Position numbers and translations under genes: made by a program
Notes under the pieces: model-generated
Database searches by the model: none
What the model saw: only the letters and a program-made list of their open reading frames with translations
What the model was told of the DNA's origin: nothing
Assembly (NCBI GenBank): GCA_023428085.1
Contig: JAEYZK010000106.1
Span: 1-57,641, forward strand
Source of the DNA: Pseudomonadota bacterium
GTDB lineage: Bacteria; Myxococcota; Myxococcia; Myxococcales; Anaeromyxobacteraceae
Direction of reading: 5' to 3'
Length of the DNA stretch: 57,641 bases
Part shown: positions 50,611 to 57,641 of the stretch, in pieces
Layout of the letters: every line of letters starts with the position of its first letter
How positions within the stretch are numbered: position 1 is the first letter of the stretch

Positions 50611-51858
50611 ATGCCTCCTCGGGTGCTCTTCATCCAGGACGACGACCGGACCCGCCGGCGGGCGCGCGAGCTGCTCGAGGCCGCGGGCTTCACCGTCGAG
50701 GTGACGGGCTCCGGGCTGGACGCGATCGGGCGGGCGCAGCGGACGCGGCCCGACCTCGTCCTCACCGACGTGCACGCCTCGGATCTCGAGGGAGCCGAGC
50801 TCGCGGCGCGGCTCCGCCAGGAGAAGGCGCTCGCGGGCGTGCCCATCGTCGCCATGGGGGGCTCCGTCGAGGAGCGCGGGGCCGTGCTCGCCGCCGGGGC
50901 GGACGGCTTCCTCCCGCGCGCGCTCGACGAGGCGCTCCCGGAGCGGCTCCGCGAGTACCTGCAGGGCGAGCGCGAGCGGCTCGCGCCGGAGCGGGAGCTC
51001 GAGGCGCTCCGGGCGCTGCTCGGGACGATGGCGGTCCGGCTCGAGGGTGCGCTGGCCGGCCAGCGCGGCGCGGTCGAGAAGCTGGTGGACACCGACCGCC
51101 TGAAGAGCGCCTTCATCCACAACCTCGCGCACGAGCTCGCGACGCCGGTGACCCCGCTCGCGGGCTACCTGCGCATCCTGCAGTCGGAGAAGGCCGGCGC
51201 GCTCGGGCCGCAGCAGCGCAAGATCGTGGACGCGATGACCCAGGCCGTGGGCCGGCTCACGCGGATCCTCGACAACCTCGCCGACTTCGCCTCGCTCCAG
51301 GCCGGGCACGCGCCGCTGCTCGAGGCGCCGCTCGATCCGGACAAGCTCGCCGACGAGGTCGCCGCGGAGCAGCACGCGGCCGTCCGCGACGCCCGGCTCC
51401 ACGTCCAGATCGTGAAGTCCGGCGCGCCGCCGCTGCTCGCGGACGCGCGCAAGGTGCGCCAGGCGCTCGCGAACCTGGTGTCCAACGCGGTGAAGTTCTC
51501 GCCGCACGGCGGCGAGGTGCTGATCGAGGTCGTCCGCGAGCCTGGCCGCCTGCGCTACGCCGTGTACGATCAGGGCCCGGGCGTGGCCGCCGAGGAGCAG
51601 GAGCAGATCTTCGAGCCGCTCCACCACGCAGCCTCGCGCTACGGCGAGGAGGCGCGTCCGCCGGGGTCGGGCCTCGGTCTCCCGGTGGTCCGCCGGATCG
51701 CCGAGGCGCACGGCGGCAAGGTCTGGGTCGAGAGCCCGCCGCGCACGCAGCCGGCGTCGGCGACGCACCAGTACACCGGCTCCAAGTTCGTCCTCGAGAT
51801 CGCGGTGCGGCCGGCCGAGCAGCCGGCGGCCGAGCCCCGCACGGGCACGGCGCCCTGA
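50611..51858 (+). CDS. Receiver-domain histidine kinase hybrid, soluble
   Basis: A 415-residue cytoplasmic protein. The N-terminal receiver domain has acidic residues at 10-12 and phospho-acceptor Asp53 (LVLTDVH). However, the usual Thr/Ser after strand 4 is Gly (AMGGS, about 83) and the usual Lys after strand 5 is Arg (FLPRAL, Arg103). A coiled linker (about 120-165) follows, then HisKA FIHNLAHELATPVTPL (His174) and HATPase with N-box ALANLVSNAVKF, G1 DQGPGV and G2 GSGLGLPV. This order, with the receiver in front, suggests a kinase controlled by another kinase or by an unphosphorylated fold. No Shine-Dalgarno lies before ATG 50611; see the -10 box just upstream. Confidence 0.87.
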   Translation: MPPRVLFIQDDDRTRRRARELLEAAGFTVEVTGSGLDAIGRAQRTRPDLVLTDVHASDLEGAELAARLRQEKALAGVPIVAMGGSVEERGAVLAAGADGFLPRALDEALPERLREYLQGERERLAPERELEALRALLGTMAVRLEGALAGQRGAVEKLVDTDRLKSAFIHNLAHELATPVTPLAGYLRILQSEKAGALGPQQRKIVDAMTQAVGRLTRILDNLADFASLQAGHAPLLEAPLDPDKLADEVAAEQHAAVRDARLHVQIVKSGAPPLLADARKVRQALANLVSNAVKFSPHGGEVLIEVVREPGRLRYAVYDQGPGVAAEEQEQIFEPLHHAASRYGEEARPPGSGLGLPVVRRIAEAHGGKVWVESPPRTQPASATHQYTGSKFVLEIAVRPAEQPAAEPRTGTAP

Positions 51859-51892
51859 GCGCCGGGCGGGGCGCAGGCTCCCCTCCCCACGG

Positions 51893-51922
51893 TTGATCAA
51901 ACCTGCCCCGCGGGGCTACATC
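51893..51922 (+). promoter_or_regulatory. mnmA promoter, predicted leaderless
   Basis: TTGATC (51893-51898), an 18-base spacer and TACATC (51917-51922). A transcript start about 7 bases after the -10 falls on the GTG at 51928. There is no well-spaced ribosome site, so mnmA mRNA is probably leaderless. Confidence 0.5.
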
Positions 51923-51927
51923 GGGGC

Positions 51928-52998
51928 GTGCGCGTCCTGGTGGCCATGTCCGGCGGGGTGGACAGCGCGGCTGCGGCCGCGCTGCTCAAGGCCCAGGGGC
52001 ACGAGGTGTTCGGGGTCACGCTCCGGGTGGCCGACTACTCGGACCACGCGCGCGGCCGCTCGTGCTGCGCGCCCGACGACGTGGAGGACGCCCGCGCAGC
52101 CGCCCGGAGGCTCGGCATCCCGTACTACGTCGCGAACGTCGAGGCCCGGTTCCGCGCGCGCGTCATCGACCGGTTCGTGGACGACTACGTGCAGGGGCGC
52201 ACGCCCAACCCGTGCGTCGCCTGCAACACCGAGGTGAAGTTCGACTGGCTCCTGGCGCGCGCGCGCGCGCTCGCGGCGAAGCTCGCCACCGGCCACTACG
52301 CGCGGGTGGAGCGGCGGGGCGAAGGGTTCGCGCTCCGGACGGCGGCGGACCCGGCCAAGGACCAGAGCTACTTCCTCTACGGCCTCGGGCAGGACGCGCT
52401 CCGCGACGTCGTCTTCCCGGTGGGCGAGCTCTCGAAGCCCGCGGTGCGGGCGGCCGCGGAGGCGGCGGGGCTCGCCAACGCGCGCAAGCCGGACTCGCAG
52501 GAGATCTGCTTCGTGACGGACGGGGACGCGGCGCGGTTCGTCGCGCTGCGTGCGCCGGAGCGCGTGCGGCCCGGGGAGGTGGTCTCGACGGGGGGCGAGG
52601 TGCTCGGGCGTCACGCCGGGGTCCACGGGTTCACGGTGGGGCAACGGCGCGGGCTGGGCGTCGCCGCGCCCACGCCGCGGTACGTGGTCCGGATCGACCC
52701 GGCGCGGGCGCAGGTGGTCGTCGGCACCGCGGCCGAGGCGTCGCGGAGCCGGTTCACGGTGCGGGAGGTCACCTGGGTCGCCGGCCGGCCGCCGGGCGCG
52801 CTGGTGCGGGCGCGCGTGAAGGTGCGCCACAGGCACGAGGGCGAGCAGGGCGAGGTCGCGCCGCGCGGGGAGGGCAGGGCCGAGGTGTCGCTGGATGCAC
52901 CCGTGCGCGGCGTGGCGCCCGGGCAGGCGGCCGTGTTCTATCGCGGGGACGAGGTCCTGGGTGGCGGACGGATCGAGTGGGCGGATCACGTGGAGTGA
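51928..52998 (+). CDS. mnmA: tRNA-specific 2-thiouridylase
   Basis: A 356-residue enzyme that puts sulfur on U34 of tRNA-Lys, -Glu and -Gln. The ATP pyrophosphatase loop SGGVDS is at 8-13. The catalytic cysteine is Cys96 in NPCVACN and the second is Cys194 in EICFVTDGD, where the persulfide forms. FTVGQRRGLGV lies in the C-terminal part, which ends in a beta-barrel domain. Start GTG 51928 fits the family N-terminus exactly (MRVLVAMSGGVDS). It is monocistronic by its own promoter, and the next gene begins 25 bases on. Confidence 0.95.
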   Translation: MRVLVAMSGGVDSAAAAALLKAQGHEVFGVTLRVADYSDHARGRSCCAPDDVEDARAAARRLGIPYYVANVEARFRARVIDRFVDDYVQGRTPNPCVACNTEVKFDWLLARARALAAKLATGHYARVERRGEGFALRTAADPAKDQSYFLYGLGQDALRDVVFPVGELSKPAVRAAAEAAGLANARKPDSQEICFVTDGDAARFVALRAPERVRPGEVVSTGGEVLGRHAGVHGFTVGQRRGLGVAAPTPRYVVRIDPARAQVVVGTAAEASRSRFTVREVTWVAGRPPGALVRARVKVRHRHEGEQGEVAPRGEGRAEVSLDAPVRGVAPGQAAVFYRGDEVLGGGRIEWADHVE

Positions 52999-53023
52999 CG
53001 AGCGGGGCTGCTCGGGAGAGCGC

Positions 53024-53563
53024 ATGAGAGTCGATCGACGTGGAGTCCGGCGGGCGTGGCGCGTGGGGCTGGTCGCGGCGGCGGCCGCCGCCGCCGGGTG
53101 CGCGGGGATCTCGCCGCCGCCCCAGGGGGTCCCGTCCGGCCGGGAGGGCTGGCTCCGCTACGAGGTCGCCGGCCTCCGCGTGGAGGCGCCCGCGGCGTGG
53201 GCCCCCTCGGGCGACGCGCGGCGGCTCCGGCTCGAGCGCGAGGAGGGCGGGGCGCGGCTGGAGGTCTCGAGCCCCGAGGAACCGTTCGCGAGCGAGGCCG
53301 CGTGCATCGAGGACGCGGCCGCCCTGATGAAGCGCGGCGAGGAGGGGCTGGAGCGGACGCGCGCGCACCCGACCAAGTTCGCGGGCCGGCGCGCGCTGAG
53401 CCTCGAGGGGGATCGGAGCGGCTGGCACGTCTGGGCCTGGGCGGCGTGCGATGGAGGGGTCCAGTACCGCGTCTTCCTGACCGCGCGCACCCCGGCGCCG
53501 CCCGACGTCGTCGAGACCATCCGGGCGCTCGTGAGCGGCGCGCGGATCGGGGGCGAGGTCTGA
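53024..53563 (+). CDS. Small lipoprotein, hypothetical
   Basis: A 179-residue predicted lipoprotein starting at ATG 53024 with GGGAGAG upstream. The signal peptide has a basic start (RVDRRGVRRAWR), an Ala-rich core and lipobox AAGC. The mature part reads RYEVAGLRVEAPAAW, EEGGARLEVSSPEEPF and ending PDVVETIRALVSGARI, a beta-sheet-like layout with two cysteines. It resembles small PsbP/Mog1-like stress lipoproteins only in general outline, so I leave function open. It follows mnmA by 25 bases. Confidence 0.75.
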   Translation: MRVDRRGVRRAWRVGLVAAAAAAAGCAGISPPPQGVPSGREGWLRYEVAGLRVEAPAAWAPSGDARRLRLEREEGGARLEVSSPEEPFASEAACIEDAAALMKRGEEGLERTRAHPTKFAGRRALSLEGDRSGWHVWAWAACDGGVQYRVFLTARTPAPPDVVETIRALVSGARIGGEV

Positions 53564-53645
53564 CCGCGGACGCCTCGCGCAAACGCCCGCTTTCCCGCGG
53601 GGATGGAGCCTCGCGCGCGCAGGCTCGCGAGCGCCGCTGCGCTGC

Positions 53646-53675
53646 TTGACGCACCCTCCGCGGCGGCGCTAGGGT
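53646..53675 (+). promoter_or_regulatory. Sigma-70-type promoter for the HU gene
   Basis: TTGACG (53646-53651), an 18-base spacer and TAGGGT (53670-53675), 31 bases before the HU start codon. This is the best -35 match in the window and suits a strongly expressed gene. Confidence 0.65.
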
Positions 53676-53705
53676 CGCGCGATCCTCCACAGGACGCGAG
53701 CCTCC

Positions 53706-53984
53706 ATGACCAAGGCCGATCTGATCGAGAAGGTGCAGGCGACCCACAGCGACCTCTCGAAGCGCCAGGTCGCCCTGCTCGTGGAGACCGTGTTCGACCA
53801 CCTCGCCCGGAGCATCCGCAAGGACAAGCGCTTCTCGATGCCGGGCTTCGGGACGTTCGTGGTCAAGCGGCGCGCGGGGCGCGTCGGGCGGAACCCGAAG
53901 ACGGGCGCCGAGATCCAGATCGCGCCCACGAAGACGGTGGGCTTCAAGCCGGCGCCCGAGCTCAAGAAGGCGCTCCAGGGGTGA
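53706..53984 (+). CDS. HU-family DNA-binding protein
   Basis: A 92-residue nucleoid protein. It starts MTKADLIEKV and contains the helical dimer region, then the signature FSMPGFGTFVVKRRAGRVGRNPKTG with the DNA-bending arm and its proline (QIAPTKTVGFKPAPELKKAL). Length is normal. It binds and bends DNA with little sequence preference. It has its own promoter, and the following PilZ gene starts 5 bases after its stop, so the two are co-transcribed. Confidence 0.95.
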   Translation: MTKADLIEKVQATHSDLSKRQVALLVETVFDHLARSIRKDKRFSMPGFGTFVVKRRAGRVGRNPKTGAEIQIAPTKTVGFKPAPELKKALQG

Positions 53985-53988
53985 ACCG

Positions 53989-54486
53989 ATGGCGGCTGCG
54001 CTGAGCCTGGCCGAGTGGTTGAAGAACTTCCGCGCGATGCACGAGCGCGCCCGCGCGGGCACGCTCTCGAAGCCCGAGTGGGAGGCCTACCGCGCCGCGC
54101 GCGACGAGCTGGCGCGCGCGCTGCTCCAGGCGCAGCGCCTCACGGTGAAGCCGGGAGAGACGCCCCGCCAGTCGCTGCGGGTCGCGCGGGCGCTCCAGGT
54201 GGACCTCGACCTCATCACCTCGAACGTCCGCGCCATCACCATCGATCTCTCGATCGGCGGGTTCGCCTGCCTCATCGCGAAGGCGCCGCCCGCCGGCGAC
54301 GAGTACTCCTTCGCGCTCCGCATCCCCGCCGCAGAGCCGCTCGCGGGCAAGGTCCGCGTGGTCGACGTGAAGCCGCAGCAGGGCAACGTCCGCGTCTCCT
54401 TCGCCTTCTCCGGGCTCTCCCCCGAGGACCGCGAGCGGGTCGAGCTGTTCGTGTTCGACACCGTGTTGAGCCAGATGGTGTCGTGA
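53989..54486 (+). CDS. PilZ-domain c-di-GMP receptor protein
   Basis: A 165-residue protein. Residues 1-58 form a helical N-terminal extension (SLAEWLKNFRAMHERARAGT) of the type seen in myxobacterial TIGR02266-like or PlpA-like PilZ proteins, where it is proposed to contact partners. The PilZ domain follows with both c-di-GMP motifs intact: R-x3-R in RQSLR (60-64) and D-x-S-x2-G in DLSIGG (86-91). It should therefore bind c-di-GMP. It lies 5 bases after the HU gene, with a GTGA-like junction, so the two share a message. Confidence 0.9.
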   Translation: MAAALSLAEWLKNFRAMHERARAGTLSKPEWEAYRAARDELARALLQAQRLTVKPGETPRQSLRVARALQVDLDLITSNVRAITIDLSIGGFACLIAKAPPAGDEYSFALRIPAAEPLAGKVRVVDVKPQQGNVRVSFAFSGLSPEDRERVELFVFDTVLSQMVS

Positions 54487-54525
54487 CCGGGGCGATCGCC
54501 ACCCCGTGCGCGAGGCCGCGCCCGA

Positions 54526-54544
54526 GCCCGGGGACGACCCGGGC
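54526..54544. terminator. Hairpin between convergent genes
   Basis: GCCCGGG-GACGA-CCCGGGC in the 73-base gap between the PilZ gene and the outer-membrane-type gene. A 7-bp stem, usable in both directions, no T-run. Confidence 0.4.
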
Positions 54545-54559
54545 CCGGACGCGCCGCGT

Positions 54560-55312
54560 TCAGCTCTTCTTCTTGATGAGATCGAGGTCGACGTCGAGCT
54601 GGAAGGTCCAGAGAAAGTCGTTGCCGTAGAGCTCGTCGTCGAGGAGCCACACGGGGCCGGTGAGCAGGGACACCGACGGCGAGAAGTAGAGCGCCACCCC
54701 GCCGCCCACCGCGCCGAACCAGTTCTGCCCCGTGGCGATGTCCGCCGCGAGGGCGACCTTCTGCAGGCCCGGGAGGTCGAGGACGAAGTCCGGGCTGACG
54801 TAGCTCGCCATCACCCCGAACCGCTTCTCGCCGTCGGAGCCCGTCCAGAGCGCCTCCGACCCGAGCCCGTAGTAGAGCCCGCCCGCGATCGTGCCGAAGG
54901 GGAAGGCCTTGCCGACGGAGCCGTGGAGCAGGTGGTAGTCGGAGACGTCCTCCTCGAACCCGACGCCCATGATCCCGACCGAGACGCCCGGCTGCCACTT
55001 TCCGTACGCCCCCTCGGCGAGCGTGAGCTTCGCGTTGAGCTGGAACGTGTCCGCGAGCGTCCCGGGCAGGAACACGTCGAACCCGACCTCTCCCAGGATC
55101 GTGTCGCCGGGGATCACGCCCATGGTCAGGCCGTAGTCGTTCGGTAGCCAGGCCTCCTCCGCCACGTACGTGTCCATGCTGAAGTGCGGCACGAGGAACG
55201 GCTGCGTATACGTCGTCGCCGGGGTCCAGAAGACCGTGGACGGCGTGGCGTGCGCGCGCTGCGCGCTCACGGAGATTGCGACGGCGGCGGCGGCTGCGAG
55301 TGCCCTCTTCAT
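54560..55312 (-). CDS. Exported beta-barrel-like protein co-regulated with the ammonium transporter
   Basis: A 250-residue protein with a signal peptide (MKRALAAAAAVAISVSA, ending AQRAHA near residue 22). The mature part is made of alternating strands rich in Gly and aromatic residues (AGGLYYGLGSEALW, VGGGVALYFSPSVSLLTG) and ends DVDLDLIKKKS. This suggests an outer-membrane barrel of about 10-12 strands, but the C-terminal residue is not the usual Phe/Tyr. I do not recognise the family. It starts at ATG 55312 with GGAGGATC upstream. Its promoter copy of the sigma-54-type element before amt suggests a nitrogen-linked role, such as a porin or an ammonium-related surface protein. Confidence 0.7.
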   Translation of the reverse strand: MKRALAAAAAVAISVSAQRAHATPSTVFWTPATTYTQPFLVPHFSMDTYVAEEAWLPNDYGLTMGVIPGDTILGEVGFDVFLPGTLADTFQLNAKLTLAEGAYGKWQPGVSVGIMGVGFEEDVSDYHLLHGSVGKAFPFGTIAGGLYYGLGSEALWTGSDGEKRFGVMASYVSPDFVLDLPGLQKVALAADIATGQNWFGAVGGGVALYFSPSVSLLTGPVWLLDDELYGNDFLWTFQLDVDLDLIKKKS

Positions 55313-55363
55313 TTCGTTCGATCCTCCAGGCTGTCGATCGTGCTGCGTTCGGACCCTGCGCAG

Positions 55364-55379
55364 TGCAGCGGGCATGCCG
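55364..55379 (-). promoter_or_regulatory. Sigma-54-type promoter for the barrel-like gene
   Basis: On the minus strand: CGGCATG-N4-CTGCA, with GG and GC separated by exactly 10 bases as sigma-54 requires. The predicted transcript start is about 40 bases before ATG 55312. The core and the following ACTGCG are shared with the amt promoter at 56892. Confidence 0.55.
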
Positions 55380-55481
55380 CCGAGCGGCCCGCTCGATCGC
55401 TGCCGAAAAAGGCTCCGGCGCAGCCCGCTGCCCCGCGTGTGGGCAGCCGGCTGCGCCGGGCACGTGCAGCGGGAGCGCGCG

Positions 55482-56846
55482 TCAGCTCGCGGACGGGCGC
55501 GCGATCGCCGCCGGGGTGGGAGCGGGCCGCGGCGCGGAGACGGACGCGCCCGGCGCGGAGTCGAGGTCGGCGGTGATGTATCCGCGCTCGCCCGCCTCGA
55601 CCTCGTCCAGGCCCGTCCACTCGTCCTGCTCCTCGGCGCGGAGCGGGGTGATCGCGTTCACGATCTTGTAGAGCACGAACGACACGAGGCCGGAGAAGGC
55701 GAGGGTGGTGAGGACGCCCAGGGACTGCTTCGCGACGAGGAGCAGGCTGCCGTCCGCGCCGGCGGAGTTGACGGCGGTGGACGCGAGGGCGCCGGTGAGC
55801 AGGGCGCCCAGCGTGGCGGCGACGCCGTGCACGGCGAAGACGTCGAGGGCGTCGTCGAGCCCGAGGCGCGGGCGGAGGCGGACGGCCGCGAAGGACGCGC
55901 CCGCGGCGAGCACGCCGATGAGGAGGCTGGACGCCGGGGTGACGAACCCGGCGGCCGGGGTGATCGCCACCATGCCCGCGACCGCGCCCGAGGCGAGGCC
56001 CACGCCGGACATCCTGTCGTGGAGGAAGAGCTCGACGAGGCCCCAGGTGATCGCCGCCGCGGCGGGCGCGAGGAACGTGTTCGCGAACGCGGTGCCGGCG
56101 AGGCCGTTCGCGGCGAGGGCGCTGCCGCCGTTGAAGCCGAGCCACCCGAACCAGAGCAGGCCCATGCCGAGGATCGCGAAGGGCACGTTGTGCGGCAGCA
56201 CGGTCGGCGTGCGCAGGCCGCGGCGCTTGCCGAGGAGGATCGCGCCCACGAGCGCGGCGGCCGCGGCGTTGATGTGGACGACGGTGCCGCCCGCGAAGTC
56301 GAGGACCCCGAGGCCGCGGAGCCAGCCGCCCGGCGCCCAGACCCAGTGCGCGACCGGCGCGTACACGAAGACGCACCAGAGGGCGATGAAGAGGAGGTAC
56401 GCCTTGATCCGGACGCGCTCGACCAGGGCGCCGGAGATGAGCGCCGGCGTGATCACCGCGAACATGCCCTGGAACAGCATGAACGCGCTGTGCGGGATGG
56501 TGCCGGCGAGGCTCGCCTCGGGGGCGTCGCCGACGCCGTGGAGGCCGAGCCAGGAGAAGCCGCCGACGACCGCGTCGAGGCTGCCGCCTGGCGCGAACGC
56601 GAGGCTGTAGGTGACGAGCGCCCAGAGGACGCCGGCCACGCCCATGACCGCGATCGAGAGGTTCATCGTGTGCACGACGTTCTTCGAGCGGACCAGGCCG
56701 CCGTAGAAGAACGCCAGGCCCGGAGTCATGAGCATCACGAGGCCCGCGCTCACGAGCACGAGGGCGGTGTCGCCCGCGTTGATGCCGTCGGCGGCGAACG
56801 CGGCAGCCGGCGCGAGGGCGGCCAGCGCGAAGAAGGTCTTTTTCAC
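55482..56846 (-). CDS. amt: Ammonium transporter (Amt/MEP/Rh family)
   Basis: A 454-residue, 11-helix trimeric channel protein. A signal-like first helix (MKKTFFALAALAPAAAFAADG) is followed by the family core: GLVRSKNVVHTMN, FQGMFAVITPALISGALVERV, HWVWAPGGWL, LDFAGGTVVHINAAAAAL with the first pore histidine and LDVFAVHGVAATLGALLTG with the second. The start is GTG 56846, preceded by GGAGGGACATCT. No PII (glnK) gene lies beside it, which is unusual since GlnK normally blocks AmtB. The C-terminal tail is longer than usual, ending in a Pro/Ala-rich stretch after GYITADLDSAPG. The sigma-54-type promoter upstream fits nitrogen-starvation control. Confidence 0.95.
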   Translation of the reverse strand: MKKTFFALAALAPAAAFAADGINAGDTALVLVSAGLVMLMTPGLAFFYGGLVRSKNVVHTMNLSIAVMGVAGVLWALVTYSLAFAPGGSLDAVVGGFSWLGLHGVGDAPEASLAGTIPHSAFMLFQGMFAVITPALISGALVERVRIKAYLLFIALWCVFVYAPVAHWVWAPGGWLRGLGVLDFAGGTVVHINAAAAALVGAILLGKRRGLRTPTVLPHNVPFAILGMGLLWFGWLGFNGGSALAANGLAGTAFANTFLAPAAAAITWGLVELFLHDRMSGVGLASGAVAGMVAITPAAGFVTPASSLLIGVLAAGASFAAVRLRPRLGLDDALDVFAVHGVAATLGALLTGALASTAVNSAGADGSLLLVAKQSLGVLTTLAFSGLVSFVLYKIVNAITPLRAEEQDEWTGLDEVEAGERGYITADLDSAPGASVSAPRPAPTPAAIARPSAS

Positions 56847-56891
56847 AGATGTCCCTCCACGGAACGGGGAAAGGTTCTCCCCCGGACGCAG

Positions 56892-56907
56892 TGCAGCCCG
56901 TGTGCCG
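56892..56907 (-). promoter_or_regulatory. Sigma-54-type promoter for amt
   Basis: On the minus strand: CGGCACA-N4-CTGCA, GG and GC 10 bases apart, with a predicted transcript start near 56881, 35 bases before GTG 56846. Ammonium transporter genes are classic sigma-54/NtrC targets. No NtrC-type enhancer site could be recognised upstream within the gap. Confidence 0.6.
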
Positions 56908-57000
56908 GGCAGCAGCGGCCCGAAAACGGGGCGATCGTGCGGCCTCGCGAGGGACGGCTGCGCGCGCGGGAGGCAGCGGGATGCCTCGGCCCCGGGCACC

Positions 57001-57641
57001 TCAGCGCCGCTTGCTGGGCGCCGACCTCTTCGTGGTGCGGGGCGTCGCCTTCCGGGTCGGCGCCTTCTTCGCGCTCGACTTGGCCGCCGAGGCCTTCGAT
57101 CGGGTGCCCCCGGCCTTGGCCTTCGAGGCCGCCTTCGCGGCGGGCTTCTTCGCCGGCGTCGCCGTCTGCGGGCGCCGCTTCGCGTGCACGGCGGCCTTCG
57201 GCGCCGGAGGCGGGGACGCGACCTGGGGCGGGGGAGGGGGAGGGGCGGGCTCGGGCGCGCGCGGGTGGAGCTCCTTGGGATCGTCGTCGCTCGCGCTCTC
57301 GAGGACCGCGGGCGGGCCGAGCACCGCGCGGTACGTGCCGCGGTTCCCGGCCTCGGCGCGCGCGGCGCCCATGAACCAGTCGAGCGTCTTCTCGTCCAGG
57401 TCGAGGCCGACGTCGCTCCGCACGACCTCGACCGCGTCGCCGTCGCGCAGCCGCAGGGCCGCGAGGTGCAGCGCGGCCCTGCCGCGCTCGGGGAGCGGAG
57501 TGGCGCCGGCCGAGGCGAGGAGCCGCCCGAGGGCGTCGCGGGCCTCCGCCTCGGGCGCCTGGCCGGCGAGGGCGAGCTTGGCGAGCCCGTACGCCGCGCG
57601 CGGGTGCGCCGGCGACGCGGCGAGCGCGGCCTCGTACGAGG
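57001..57641 (-). CDS. TPR-repeat protein with histone H1-like Lys/Ala/Pro tail (5' end beyond window)
   Basis: The frame is open to the right edge, giving 213 residues of the C-terminus. SYEAALAASPAHPRAAYGLAKLALAG is the end of a tetratricopeptide repeat unit, followed by a helical segment (EARDALGRLLASAGA). A Pro-rich stretch and then a roughly 65-residue tail of Lys, Ala, Pro, Ser and Thr (AKKPAAKAASKAKAGGTRSK) complete it. This tail resembles histone H1 or the KAAP tails of some bacterial DNA-binding proteins and could bind nucleic acid. The visible GTG at 57423 lies inside the repeat and is not the start. It ends 154 bases upstream of amt on the same strand. Confidence 0.75.
   Translation of the reverse strand, partial: SYEAALAASPAHPRAAYGLAKLALAGQAPEAEARDALGRLLASAGATPLPERGRAALHLAALRLRDGDAVEVVRSDVGLDLDEKTLDWFMGAARAEAGNRGTYRAVLGPPAVLESASDDDPKELHPRAPEPAPPPPPPQVASPPPAPKAAVHAKRRPQTATPAKKPAAKAASKAKAGGTRSKASAAKSSAKKAPTRKATPRTTKRSAPSKRR

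Noticed and set aside
52611..52623. 13-base match to the 3' end of tRNA-Arg, considered as an att site
   Set aside because: It lies inside the conserved HAGVHGFTVGQRRG region of mnmA, which is intact, and no integrase is nearby; chance similarity.

Overview
The window reads as chromosome from a very GC-rich bacterium. Nearly every codon ends in G or C, genes are packed with 4-base start/stop overlaps, and there are many two-component and PilZ proteins. The gene families and codon use fit a myxobacterium of the Anaeromyxobacter type, but this is inference because no marker rRNA is present.

Layout. (1) 1-20,975 is an exopolysaccharide locus. It holds two chain-length proteins (one with a tyrosine kinase), an EpsC/PglF-type dehydratase, an EpsN-type aminotransferase, an EpsL/PglC-type initiating transferase, a flippase, a polymerase/ligase, two family-4 glycosyltransferases, a FemAB-like acyltransferase, an ATP-grasp enzyme, a PHP hydrolase and three exported glycan-active lipoproteins. 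Dehydratase, aminotransferase and initiating transferase together suggest a bacillosamine-type first sugar. (2) 21,071-27,591 is a three-gene minus-strand cluster that I cannot assign to any described system. It encodes a cytoplasmic protein with two blocks of seven delta-60 (propeller) repeats, a 945-residue charged helical rod made of tandem 14- and 19-residue repeats ending in a possible nuclease-like domain, and a small ChaB/Rho-N protein. (3) 27,797-37,002 holds a PilZ protein, a GAF histidine kinase, membrane-anchored OtsA, OtsB and a sigma-54-type two-component pair, followed by a secreted SGNH esterase. (4) 39,145-44,799 is a complete seven-subunit Mrp Na+/H+ antiporter operon, with a divergent universal stress protein.

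(5) 46,029-47,223 holds a histidine kinase that has lost its ATPase domain and runs into a tRNA-Arg(CCT) gene, a likely rearrangement scar. (6) 47,273-57,641 carries a two-domain flavodoxin-like reductase, a tRNA nucleotidyltransferase, a receiver-kinase hybrid, mnmA, a lipoprotein, HU, a PilZ protein, a predicted outer-membrane-type protein, an ammonium transporter and the end of a TPR protein. The last two full genes share near-identical sigma-54-type promoters. Housekeeping genes here have recognisable -35/-10 elements, and two transcripts look leaderless or nearly so.

No CRISPR array, insertion sequence, integrase or rRNA was seen. Terminators are hard to call because hairpins in this composition lack T-runs. 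All functional statements rest on motifs read by eye; no database search was run.
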